This document shows positions 1 to 6,036 of a stretch of DNA of 12,046 nucleotides, piece after piece. A program made the translations under genes and the position numbers. Under the pieces are notes generated by a model that searched no databases, was not told where the DNA came from, and was given only the letters and a program-made list of their open reading frames with translations. The number at the start of each line of letters is the position of its first letter. Within the stretch, counting starts at the first letter, position 1. Origin of the DNA: Spirochaeta sp. (GTDB lineage Bacteria > Spirochaetota > Spirochaetia > DSM-2461); NCBI GenBank assembly GCA_030592625.1, contig JAUVIY010000048.1, positions 1 to 12,046 on the forward strand, read 5' to 3'.

Positions 1-531
1 GCTTATGACGGCGATGGTATCACGAATCGTATACTCTCCCTTTTCAGCAACGAACTCCAGCTACCACTCACCATTGAGAGTGAACGGGGCCATGATTTTA
101 TGATTCACCCAGTTCTCTTTCACTTCGCCGATCCAGTGTCCGGGTTTGATGGAATCACCGGGGGACGCCAGGGCAGTGAACTCGTAACGTTTCTCCTCAT
201 CCAAAGGAGAGGTGTACTCACCGCGCTTGAGGAAGAGCCCCTCTTTCTTGTCCAGATCGTTCTGCAGCCCGTCATAATTCTTTGAAAGGAGCCCGGGGCC
301 GAGTTCCACTTCAAGCATTCCACCGGTAAACTCAACCGGCAGACCGCTTCGGATCCCCCTGGTACTCTCAAAACATTGTATGTAAGCCGTTTTCCCGGTA
401 ATCCGGATAACTTCGGACATCAGACGCTCTTCGCCCATCTTTACATAGGCAATTTCATTCTGGCTGACTGGTCCGTCAACCTCCACTGTTATTAGGTTGG
501 CCGTCACACCTGTGACTTTACCTGTGGTCAT
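1..531 (-). pseudogene. atpA: V-type ATP synthase subunit A, 5' part, interrupted by an in-frame amber codon; runs off the left edge
   Basis: This is the catalytic A subunit of the V1 head. Residues 1-156 carry the N-terminal beta-barrel (starting MTTGKVTGVTANLITVEV, with GPVSQNE) and the subunit-A-specific bulge region, including LEVELGPGLLSKNYDGLQN at about 74-92 and HKIMAPFTLNGEW just before the break. A TAG at 61-63 stops the frame at codon 157. The same frame continues with GEYTIRDTIAVIS, which is ordinary subunit A sequence, so the gene is continuous apart from this one codon. The Walker A region lies outside the window. The start is ATG at 529-531, overlapping the stop of the DUF2764 gene (ATGA), with GAGGAG eight bases upstream. 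One base change from CAG (Gln), AAG or GAG would give TAG. It could be a real nonsense mutation, a suppressed codon or a sequence error; I cannot decide from this window. Confidence 0.85.
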
Positions 532-1379
532 TCGGAGTTCTCCTCACGGGTTATTTTTTTGATGTCTTGATGGAGTTGATTCAACAATTCATCGAGTTTT
601 CTCCTGCCCTCTTCCGGGGTTATCGTGAGCCATCTCTCCACGTCTGCGATTTTAACCGCATAAGCAAAAACGGCCTCCCTGGAAAAGAAAAGATAATCCA
701 CCGTTTCATCCAGCCACGCCCAACGTACGACCGTGACGGCTTTTTCGACAGCCAGGGGGGAAGTGCTCCCGTAGATGTCGATAAGATCGGACATGACGCC
801 CAGATCCCCGCCCAGGCCGAAGTCGGCGGCCTGGCTGACGGTAATATTGCCGGAGAAATGATCGAAAGGGATTATATCTTCGGTAAAGGGCCGCCCTTCA
901 CTTCGGCAGGAAAGGGCCGTTGTCAGATTTCTAAGCCGCATTTCGAATTCCAGGTAGTCACGGGGGAATCCGGAAATCAATGGTTCCTCTCCGGCGGAGA
1001 CAGCAGCCATCATTCTGCGAAGCAGCTCGTTTTCCTCTGAGATACCGGGGAACATCCGCCGCTCAGACTTGATATCCCAAATGAAATCAGCCAGGAAGGG
1101 AAAGAGGGTATCCGGATCTATCAGTCCCTCCTCAAGTTCTTCCTGACTATAGCATGAGGGTTTTCGGAACGCTGTCTCCATATCGGATGAAGTTGATTTC
1201 AGAGCTGCAGTAAAATTTGAAACATCATTCAGCAGAAAGCATTTCCGCAAATCCGCATAATCAAGCGTATTGAGTTCTTCGCGCACGAATCCCTCAAAAA
1301 CGGGATAAGGATGTTTCTGAAATCCCTCATCCAGGGCGAGTTCCGTCAGGCTGGAAACCAGATAATAGTATTGAGCCAA
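528..1379 (-). CDS. DUF2764 family protein of the V-type ATPase operon
   Basis: A 283-residue soluble protein that starts MAQYYYLVSSL, the typical opening of DUF2764 proteins. In spirochaetes this family sits between subunits E and A of the V-type ATPase (Borrelia BB0095 position). It is predicted to be mostly helical, with no signal peptide or membrane segment. Its fixed position suggests a structural part of the enzyme, possibly standing in for the C/d (central stalk cap) subunit; that role is inference. The start is TTG at 1377-1379, which is forced by the strongly conserved first residues. GGAG lies 11 bases upstream, inside the end of atpE. The gene begins three bases after atpE stops and its TGA overlaps the ATG of atpA, so translational coupling is likely. 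Confidence 0.88.
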   Translation of the reverse strand: MAQYYYLVSSLTELALDEGFQKHPYPVFEGFVREELNTLDYADLRKCFLLNDVSNFTAALKSTSSDMETAFRKPSCYSQEELEEGLIDPDTLFPFLADFIWDIKSERRMFPGISEENELLRRMMAAVSAGEEPLISGFPRDYLEFEMRLRNLTTALSCRSEGRPFTEDIIPFDHFSGNITVSQAADFGLGGDLGVMSDLIDIYGSTSPLAVEKAVTVVRWAWLDETVDYLFFSREAVFAYAVKIADVERWLTITPEEGRRKLDELLNQLHQDIKKITREENSE

Positions 1380-1382
1380 GAA

Positions 1383-1997
1383 TCAATTATCTCCAAACAG
1401 TGCGGCCCGGGTTTTCTCCTTGATGAAGGAACGGAAGAACTCTTCGAAATCCTTTTCGGTGAATGACATGGCATATGAGCCGTCTTTCGACTCAATGCGG
1501 AACCCGCTTTTCATCCGGTCGGAGAATTCAATACTGAGACCATCGTCAATTTGCTTTTTCAGGGACGATTTCAGCCCTTTGATTAACAGATCCTTTTTAC
1601 TATCGCTCAAAACCAGCGATATTTCGGGAATCTTACCGTCATCAGCCCAGGCGCCCATTGTTGAGACGATGAGATCGTTCAGTAATGCTTCGTCGTTCAG
1701 GGCGTTCTGAACGCCTTCAGTCAGTACCGTGTCTGAGAGGATATTGATGATGCGCTGTTTCAGGGCGCCCTCTGCCTGACGGGCCGCCATAGCCAGCTCA
1801 CTTTCCATCCTTGATCGTAAAGCGTCGGCGTCTTTGCGCCCCTTCTCCAGGATTGCGGCGGCATCCATTTCCGCCTTCCGGATTATTTCATCTTTATTAA
1901 TCCCGGCATCGGCCAGAATTGTCTCAGCTTCATTCCGGGCTTTCTCAACACCGTCTCTATAGAGACGATCGGTCAGTTCTTTCAACTTGTCGCTCAT
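1383..1997 (-). CDS. atpE: V-type ATP synthase subunit E (peripheral stalk)
   Basis: Subunit E pairs with subunit G/H to form the peripheral stalk that stops the V1 head turning. The protein is 204 residues, close to the family norm. Residues 1 to about 95 are a long charged Ala/Glu/Lys/Arg helix (KARNEAETILADAG, KAEMDAAAILEKGRKDADAL), expected to be coiled coil. The C-terminal globular part ends with FEEFFRSFIKEKTRAALFG, typical of the spirochaetal family. I chose the ATG at 1995-1997 because MSDKLKELTDRLYRDGV is the usual E-subunit start and GGGAG lies just upstream. An in-frame ATG at 2055-2057 would add 20 atypical residues and overlaps a probable promoter. This is the first gene of the operon and reads away from the thioesterase gene. 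Confidence 0.88.
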   Translation of the reverse strand: MSDKLKELTDRLYRDGVEKARNEAETILADAGINKDEIIRKAEMDAAAILEKGRKDADALRSRMESELAMAARQAEGALKQRIINILSDTVLTEGVQNALNDEALLNDLIVSTMGAWADDGKIPEISLVLSDSKKDLLIKGLKSSLKKQIDDGLSIEFSDRMKSGFRIESKDGSYAMSFTEKDFEEFFRSFIKEKTRAALFGDN

Positions 1998-2037
1998 GCT
2001 GCTCCCGTTCCAATTCGACAATGACTCAATTTCGGCA

Positions 2038-2065
2038 ACTATACCATGCACCTCCAACCAGTTAA
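2038..2065 (-). promoter_or_regulatory. Probable sigma-70-type promoter for the V-ATPase operon
   Basis: On the reverse strand there is a TTAACT (2060-2065), a 16-base spacer, then TATAGT (2038-2043, five of six bases of the -10 consensus). Transcription would begin near 2031, about 34 bases before the chosen atpE start. This was found by eye from consensus matching only. Its position supports the atpE start at 1997 over the ATG at 2057, which falls inside the element. Confidence 0.4.
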
Positions 2066-2107
2066 CAGATTAAACGGGACAATGTTTTCAGCTATCATTT
2101 TATTGCT

Positions 2108-2148
2108 CGAGGTTCTTTCAAAAATGCTCGATTTTTCAAATTACCTCG
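2108..2148. repeat. 41-base imperfect palindrome between divergent genes
   Basis: The outer arms CGAGGT (2108-2113) and ACCTCG (2143-2148) pair perfectly. After a 2x2 internal mismatch, TTT (2116-2118) pairs with AAA (2138-2140). One C-C mismatch follows, then AAAAAT (2120-2125) pairs with ATTTTT (2131-2136) around a GCTCG loop. That gives 15 base pairs out of 18 possible. There is no T-run after the outer stem and the flanking genes diverge, so a terminator is unlikely. An operator, a cruciform or a leftover repeat element is possible. It lies about 40-85 bases upstream of the predicted atpE promoter and about 90 bases before the thioesterase start. Confidence 0.6.
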
Positions 2149-2201
2149 CTCTATTGCCATATTATTTGGAGGGGTCCTTACGCCGCTCGATAGCCATAAA
2201 C

Positions 2202-2230
2202 TTGCCATAACGCATTTCCATCCGTAGATT
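2202..2230 (+). promoter_or_regulatory. Possible promoter for a leaderless thioesterase transcript
   Basis: TTGCCA (2202-2207, five of six -35 bases), a 17-base spacer and TAGATT (2225-2230, four of six -10 bases). A start site six or seven bases after the -10 would coincide with the ATG at 2237. No Shine-Dalgarno sequence is visible before that ATG, and a stop codon (2225-2227) blocks any farther in-frame start, which agrees with leaderless expression. This rests on consensus matching only. Confidence 0.3.
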
Positions 2231-2236
2231 GAAACC

Positions 2237-2968
2237 ATGGTATTTACAACCGACTGGCACGTGACAACTGATGGTTCCGATTCAAACGGAAGTATTACCA
2301 TTCCATACCTCAGCGGTCTGCTTCAGGAAACCGCCACAATGCATGCGAACATACTCGGCCTTGGATTCGAAAATCTGCAACTGGAAGGATTGCAATGGGT
2401 TCTTTCCCGGCAATGGCTGAAGATGACCCGTTATCCGCACCGGCAGGGAAAAATCAGCATTACCACCTGGCCTTCGGGTAAGGGAGGTATCACCTGACTC
2501 CGTGATTACCGGATCAGCGATGCAGACGGTGATGAACTTGGAATCGCCACCAGCCTGTGGTTCGTCATGGATCGGGAAACCCGGCGCCCGAGACCATCAC
2601 GAATTGGCAAACATCTTGATACTGAAAAAACCGAACGCGTCCGGAATGCTGACCTGAAACCGCTGCCTGTACTGGAAAATGCACGACCGGCCGGAAGCGT
2701 AAAGGCCGGATATTTCGACATCGATGTTCATCATCATGTAAACAACGTCCGTTATCTTACATGGATGCTGGGTGGTATCGATCCGGAATTCATGAGCAGT
2801 CACATGGCCCGGGAGCTGGAAATCAACTTTCTGGCCGAAGGTTTCATTGGCGATGAACTTGACATATCCATCTCCGGGACCGGGACCAATCTCAGCCACG
2901 GTCTCATACGCCATGAAGACGGTATCGAGCTCAGCCGGATGCGGACTGAGTGGATACCACTGACATAG
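2237..2968 (+). pseudogene. Acyl-ACP thioesterase (FatA/FatB-like), interrupted by an in-frame TGA
   Basis: This family hydrolyses acyl-ACP to release free fatty acids in the cytoplasm; the fold is a double hotdog. Reading through, the product is 243 residues, normal for bacterial members. The first hotdog has GLLQETATMHANILGLG (about 28-44), LQWVLSRQWLKMTRYP and ITTWPSGKGG. Codon 87 is TGA (2495-2497), and the same frame goes straight on with LRDYRISDADGDELGIATS, which is typical family sequence. The second hotdog has DIDVHHHVNNVRYLTW (161-176). Plant and most bacterial members have D-x-D-x-N-x-H-V-N-N here, so the catalytic Asn is replaced by His165 while His167 is kept. The stop and the altered active site together suggest an inactive gene, although a sequence error or read-through is not excluded. 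The fragments are 2237-2497 and, from an internal ATG, 2567-2968. The family call is firm; function is doubtful. Confidence 0.82.
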
Positions 2969-2978
2969 GTAATTTCCA

Positions 2979-3002
2979 TCACATTGACCTTCACATTGAC
3001 CT
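2979..3002. repeat. Two perfect tandem copies of a 12-base unit upstream of ldhA
   Basis: TCACATTGACCT occurs at 2979-2990 and again at 2991-3002, and a further TTGAC follows at 3003-3007. Each unit contains a -35-like TTGACC. The repeat may be a regulator site, a phased set of alternative -35 elements or a small replication slip. It starts 11 bases after the thioesterase stop. Confidence 0.8.
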
Positions 3003-3027
3003 TTGACGCTCTGATGATTAATATACT
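2996..3027 (+). promoter_or_regulatory. Probable ldhA promoter
   Basis: TTGACC (2996-3001, inside the second 12-base repeat), a 17-base spacer, then TAATAT (3019-3024). An overlapping TATACT at 3022-3027 is a better -10 but leaves a 20-base spacer. The AT-rich stretch 3017-3047 fits a promoter and start region. The exact elements are uncertain. Confidence 0.4.
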
Positions 3028-3071
3028 ATCTATTTAGTAATATATAAGCACAGCTGTATGGAGAAAAATAT

Positions 3072-4079
3072 ATGAAATTGGCTGTATTCAGCACAAAAAA
3101 GTGGGTCAGTAACTCATTCTCTCAAAAAATCCCGGAATTTATCGATATCACGTTCTTCGAAACCGGGCTGAATGAAGAAACCGCCGTCCTGGCTCATGGA
3201 TTCGAAGCTGTTTGTGTCTTTGTCAACGATGTTCTCAATTCCGGTGTAATCAATATTCTGGCCGACCACGGTGTCGGAATCATTGCCCTGCGCTGCGCAG
3301 GTTTCAACAATGTCGACCTTATTACAGCTGCTGAAAAGAATATCACTATTTGTCGTGTTCCCGCTTATTCACCATATGCAGTGGCGGAACATACTCTTGG
3401 TCTGATACTCAGTCTGAATCGTAAATTTCACAGAGCTCATGCCAGGGTACGTGAGGGAAATTTTTCACTGGTTGGTTTGATGGGATTTGATCTCCACGGG
3501 AAAACCGTCGGGGTTATTGGAACAGGTAAAATCGGACAGGTATTCATGGAAATTCTTTCCGGACTTGGGGTCAACATTCTGGCTGTGGACAAGTATCCGT
3601 CTGACAAAGTGAAATCCCGAGGTATTGAATACGTTGAGCTTGATAAGCTGTACAAAGATAGCGATATCATTTCTCTTCACTGTCCCCTTAACCATGAGAC
3701 ATATCATCTTATCAATGACTATGCCATACGCAGCATGAAGAGAGGAGTGATGCTCATCAATACCAGCCGTGGCCCTCTCATTGATACCAATGCTGTTATC
3801 AACGGATTGAAATCGGGTGTTATCGGCTACGTCGGACTGGACGTTTATGAGGAAGAGGGAGATCTGTTTTTTGAAGACCTCTCTGACGAGGTGATACAAG
3901 ATGACACCTTCGTTCGCCTGCAGACATTTCCCAACGTCCTCATTACAAGCCACCAGGCCTTCTTCACCGCGGAGGCCGTGGATAATATCAGAGACACTAC
4001 TTTCGAGAATCTAAAAGAAATCAATGAGACTGGAACCTGCGGCAATATCGTCAGTACTGAGATACACCGCTCAACTTGA
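3072..4079 (+). CDS. ldhA: D-lactate dehydrogenase (NAD-dependent 2-hydroxyacid dehydrogenase)
   Basis: It reduces pyruvate to D-lactate with NADH in the cytoplasm, re-oxidising NADH during fermentation. The protein is 335 residues, against about 330 for E. coli LdhA. The Rossmann motif GTGKIG is at 150-155 with Asp173 at the end of the following strand, favouring NAD over NADP. The catalytic set is complete: Arg233 in NTSRGPLIDT, Glu262 in GLDVYEEEGDLFFED, and His294 in TSHQAFFTAEA. The GLDVYE-x-E-x-DLFFED and VIQDD-x-F stretches are specific to the LdhA branch rather than to glycerate or formate dehydrogenases. GGAG at 3060-3063 lies eight bases before the ATG. It has its own upstream region and appears to be transcribed separately from the thioesterase gene. 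Confidence 0.95.
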   Translation: MKLAVFSTKKWVSNSFSQKIPEFIDITFFETGLNEETAVLAHGFEAVCVFVNDVLNSGVINILADHGVGIIALRCAGFNNVDLITAAEKNITICRVPAYSPYAVAEHTLGLILSLNRKFHRAHARVREGNFSLVGLMGFDLHGKTVGVIGTGKIGQVFMEILSGLGVNILAVDKYPSDKVKSRGIEYVELDKLYKDSDIISLHCPLNHETYHLINDYAIRSMKRGVMLINTSRGPLIDTNAVINGLKSGVIGYVGLDVYEEEGDLFFEDLSDEVIQDDTFVRLQTFPNVLITSHQAFFTAEAVDNIRDTTFENLKEINETGTCGNIVSTEIHRST

Positions 4080-4126
4080 ATCATAATCCTTCAAACTGTA
4101 ATATAAACACTCAAGGAGCCTGAAAC

Positions 4127-4855
4127 ATGCACAGAAAATCCGTTCTTACTTATGGAGTACTCATCATATTAATCGTATTATTGGCTCTCAGCTCATGCCA
4201 GTCCAAGCCAAGCGCCGGTCAGCTGATGATGGATGTTACCGGAGAATATTTCCCGATCGAAAAAACCGGTATGTTCACCAAGAATCACAACTTCTGGGTT
4301 TACGAAATCAGACATGTTGCAAGAACCGGTAAAAACATCAATAGAATCAACCTGAACGGCAGGGAGCATGAAACCTCTTCCCGGGCCTTCGGCTTCACCA
4401 TGTTCGATCCTGCAGGATATGATTGGGACATCATCGCCCTGGCGGAAATGGAACGAACACGCCGTCCCGATCAAGGCCGACGTGAAATGTCCGTCTATTC
4501 TTATAAATTCGCAGCCCGCATGGAAGAAACCAACACTATGGCAAACCGCTTTATCCAGGCCGAATACAAACCGGGAGAACCCGGTTTCGACGGAACCCTC
4601 AGAGGCACGGTGACAAAAGAGAACAACGAAGTCCTCTACACCTTTGAAAGCAACGCCAGGCTGGATTCCTATCCCAAGCCGGATGACGGGCTGCAGGTGA
4701 TTTCCCTCTATATCGATGGTACGGCAGTTGCCGTTGTCGACAGTCGAAACGGATATGAGGTGACATTCTTTGAAGGACTTCAACCCACCCAGAGGACCCA
4801 GATGGCAACGACGATTTCCACCCTGTTCATCCTGATGAAATACGGGATTCTCTAG
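4127..4855 (+). CDS. Lipoprotein of unknown function
   Basis: I do not recognise the family. The protein is 242 residues. Residues 1-23 are a lipoprotein signal peptide: a basic start (MHRK), a hydrophobic core, and the lipobox LSSC with the lipidated Cys24. The mature part is rich in Asn, Arg, Thr and Glu, looks like a mostly beta globular domain (FWVYEIRHVARTGKN at about 51-65, YSYKFAARMEETN near 125-137, VISLYIDGTAVAVVD near 189-203), and has a hydrophobic C-terminus (TLFILMKYGIL). It is expected to be anchored to the inner or outer membrane facing the periplasm. AAGGAG lies nine bases before the ATG. It follows ldhA by 47 bases with no terminator visible, so it may be co-transcribed with ldhA, though no functional link is evident. 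Confidence 0.8.
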   Translation: MHRKSVLTYGVLIILIVLLALSSCQSKPSAGQLMMDVTGEYFPIEKTGMFTKNHNFWVYEIRHVARTGKNINRINLNGREHETSSRAFGFTMFDPAGYDWDIIALAEMERTRRPDQGRREMSVYSYKFAARMEETNTMANRFIQAEYKPGEPGFDGTLRGTVTKENNEVLYTFESNARLDSYPKPDDGLQVISLYIDGTAVAVVDSRNGYEVTFFEGLQPTQRTQMATTISTLFILMKYGIL

Positions 4856-5055
4856 ATAATCAGTGTGTTCGCAATCAGGATGGCCAGTGACAGGGAGACT
4901 ACAAGAAATTTCATCAGCTTCATGAATTCCATTTTCGTCCAATTTACCTATTCGCCAACCGTTTTTGCACAGTTGCCACATTATCGCCGACATTTGAACA
5001 CGCTTCCGTCGTTTTCACCCCCTGATACTGTATGATATCAGGTGAGGTTAGTCAC
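4856..5055. other. 200-base intergenic region with an inverted repeat at its right end
   Basis: No clear terminator for the preceding genes is visible. At its right end is a perfect inverted repeat, CCTGATA (5021-5027) and TATCAGG (5036-5042), with an 8-base loop containing TATGAT (a -10-like hexamer, 5031-5036). The right arm overlaps the Shine-Dalgarno sequence of the next gene. On the reverse strand, 4852-4932 encodes a 26-residue hydrophobic peptide that I treat as a candidate only (see findings). Confidence 0.6.
5021..5047 (+). promoter_or_regulatory. Inverted repeat overlapping the ribosome binding site of the 5056 gene
   Basis: The arms CCTGATA and TATCAGG pair over seven bases. The last two bases of the right arm (5041-5042) are the first GG of the GGTGAGG ribosome binding site (5041-5047). 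If the repeat is transcribed it would partly hide the ribosome binding site. If transcription starts at the TATGAT within the loop, the repeat would act as DNA, for example as an operator. Which of these applies cannot be told from sequence. Confidence 0.45.
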
Positions 5056-5619
5056 ATGGCCAGGAAGAAAACGACCAGAAAAACGGTTACTGTAAAAAAA
5101 GCCGCCGGGAAATCCCCCGACGGGAAGCCAATACAAAAAAAAGCCGCTCCCATCAAAAGCTCCAGAAATGAGCTCATCACATTACTGGATCAGCTGAACG
5201 GGGAAGAAATCAACTGGCTCATCACCCAGGCTAAAACCATGGTGTATAACCAGAAAGTCGACGAAGTGAACAAAGCCGCTCAGAATCTGGTGGACTCAAA
5301 AAAACGTTCAGGGCCAATAAAAAGCAAGCCGAAACCGTCTCCTGCACCTGAAAAAGTGGATATCGTCCAGGCCGGCGGACCTAAGAACTTCAACATCCTT
5401 CTTGGAAATGCCCGACTGTTTCTCAATCTCAACGAACTGAAATCCATGGTGAAAATCGCCGAAGCCGCAGATAATCCGGGAGATGCTGCCGGCAGACTGT
5501 TCCGCTGGTGTCGCAAGGAGCGGAACGACATCCTGATCGACGGCGGAATCGCCGGCCCTTCGGATTCGAGACTGCGCTTGATTTTTAAAATTCTCAAGGA
5601 CCGATACACCGTCGGATGA
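5056..5619 (+). CDS. Protein of unknown function with a Lys-rich N-terminal tail
   Basis: I do not recognise the family. The protein is 187 residues. Residues 1-37 are a disordered basic tail rich in Lys, Thr, Ala and Pro (MARKKTTRKTVTVKKAAGKS), resembling histone-H1-like or ribosomal-type nucleic-acid-binding tails. Residues 38-82 form a predicted helical module (NELITLLDQLNGEEINWLITQAK). Residues 83-100 are a Lys/Pro/Ser linker. Residues 110-187 form a second helical module (NARLFLNLNELKSMVKIAEAA, then RLFRWCRKERNDILIDGG). There is no signal peptide or membrane segment. The ATG at 5056 is preferred over one at 5032 because GGTGAGG lies eight bases upstream and the earlier start falls inside the inverted repeat. 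DNA or RNA binding is a guess from charge alone. It may be the first gene of the operon that follows 51 bases later. Confidence 0.75.
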   Translation: MARKKTTRKTVTVKKAAGKSPDGKPIQKKAAPIKSSRNELITLLDQLNGEEINWLITQAKTMVYNQKVDEVNKAAQNLVDSKKRSGPIKSKPKPSPAPEKVDIVQAGGPKNFNILLGNARLFLNLNELKSMVKIAEAADNPGDAAGRLFRWCRKERNDILIDGGIAGPSDSRLRLIFKILKDRYTVG

Positions 5620-5670
5620 GACATTCCCGGATGCATTGCCTTCCCCAGCCTCCACGGATATCCTGAGTCG

Positions 5671-6036
5671 GTGCGAAAGAACCGATTACCGCCCGACTTC
5701 ATCGATATCGCATTCATAATACTGGTACTCACTCTTATTGCCGCCGGCCAGGCCATGGCCAAAATCGGAGTGGGGAAACCCGGCCGTTTCATTCTCGGAT
5801 TGAACGGATACCTTATCATCTCATATACGGTTTTTCTGGCACGAGGCATTATCTGGTCCCTGGTTCTCCGTCGGCATCCGGTAAGCCGTATCTATCCTTT
5901 TCTCGCCCTTTCATACCCCCTCATACTGATTATCAGCCTGGTGTTCTTCGATGAAGCCTTGAGTGCCGGAAAAATCATGGGTTCACTTCTCATTCTCACC
6001 GGTGCGGCCCTGATGGTTCCCGGAGAAAAGGCATGA
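5671..6036 (+). CDS. SMR/EamA-type four-helix membrane protein, ArnE-like putative lipid-sugar flippase subunit
   Basis: A 121-residue inner-membrane protein with four predicted helices at about 11-30, 45-66, 75-93 and 102-117. It matches the half-size SMR/EamA architecture used by ArnE/ArnF, which together move undecaprenyl-phosphate-aminoarabinose across the inner membrane. Helix 1 carries IAAGQAMAK; the Glu that small multidrug SMR pumps need in this helix is absent (Gln27 is nearby), which argues against a multidrug exporter and for the flippase-like branch. The start is GTG at 5671 with a weak ribosome binding site; a later ATG at 5755 would remove helix 1. The stop overlaps the ATG of the second SMR gene by four bases. 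Subfamily and substrate are inferred from pairing and context. Confidence 0.75.
   Translation: MRKNRLPPDFIDIAFIILVLTLIAAGQAMAKIGVGKPGRFILGLNGYLIISYTVFLARGIIWSLVLRRHPVSRIYPFLALSYPLILIISLVFFDEALSAGKIMGSLLILTGAALMVPGEKA

Noticed and set aside
61..63. Amber codon in atpA read as pyrrolysine, prompted by the ATP-grasp gene (PylC is an ATP-grasp enzyme)
   Set aside because: No pylB, pylD, pylS or pylT is seen here, the ATP-grasp gene sits among envelope genes and resembles PurK more than PylC, and TAG is used as a normal terminator at the end of the lipoprotein gene.
567..1040. 157-residue forward open frame opposite the DUF2764 gene
   Set aside because: Shadow of a recognised operon gene; no start signal or family resemblance.
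1998..2057. Longer atpE starting at the ATG at 2055-2057
   Set aside because: The extra 20 residues are not typical of subunit E, a promoter-like element covers this start, and the ATG at 1995-1997 has a good ribosome binding site.
2154..2209. Repeated TTGCCATA (2154-2161 and 2202-2209) as paired operator sites
   Set aside because: An 8-base direct repeat in an AT-rich 240-base region is weak evidence, and the second copy is better explained as part of the candidate -35 region.
61..2497. An altered genetic code (TGA or TAG as sense)
   Set aside because: TGA and TAG both terminate several intact genes in this window, and Trp is encoded by TGG throughout.
2495..2540. TGA in the thioesterase gene as a selenocysteine codon
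   Set aside because: The family has no conserved Cys at this position that I know of, and the downstream bases give only a weak 4-base-pair hairpin (TGAT/ATCA), not a convincing bacterial SECIS element.
4193..4993. 266-residue reverse-strand open frame across the lipoprotein gene
   Set aside because: It is a shadow: no ribosome site and no recognisable domain, whereas the forward frame has a signal peptide, lipobox and strong ribosome binding site.
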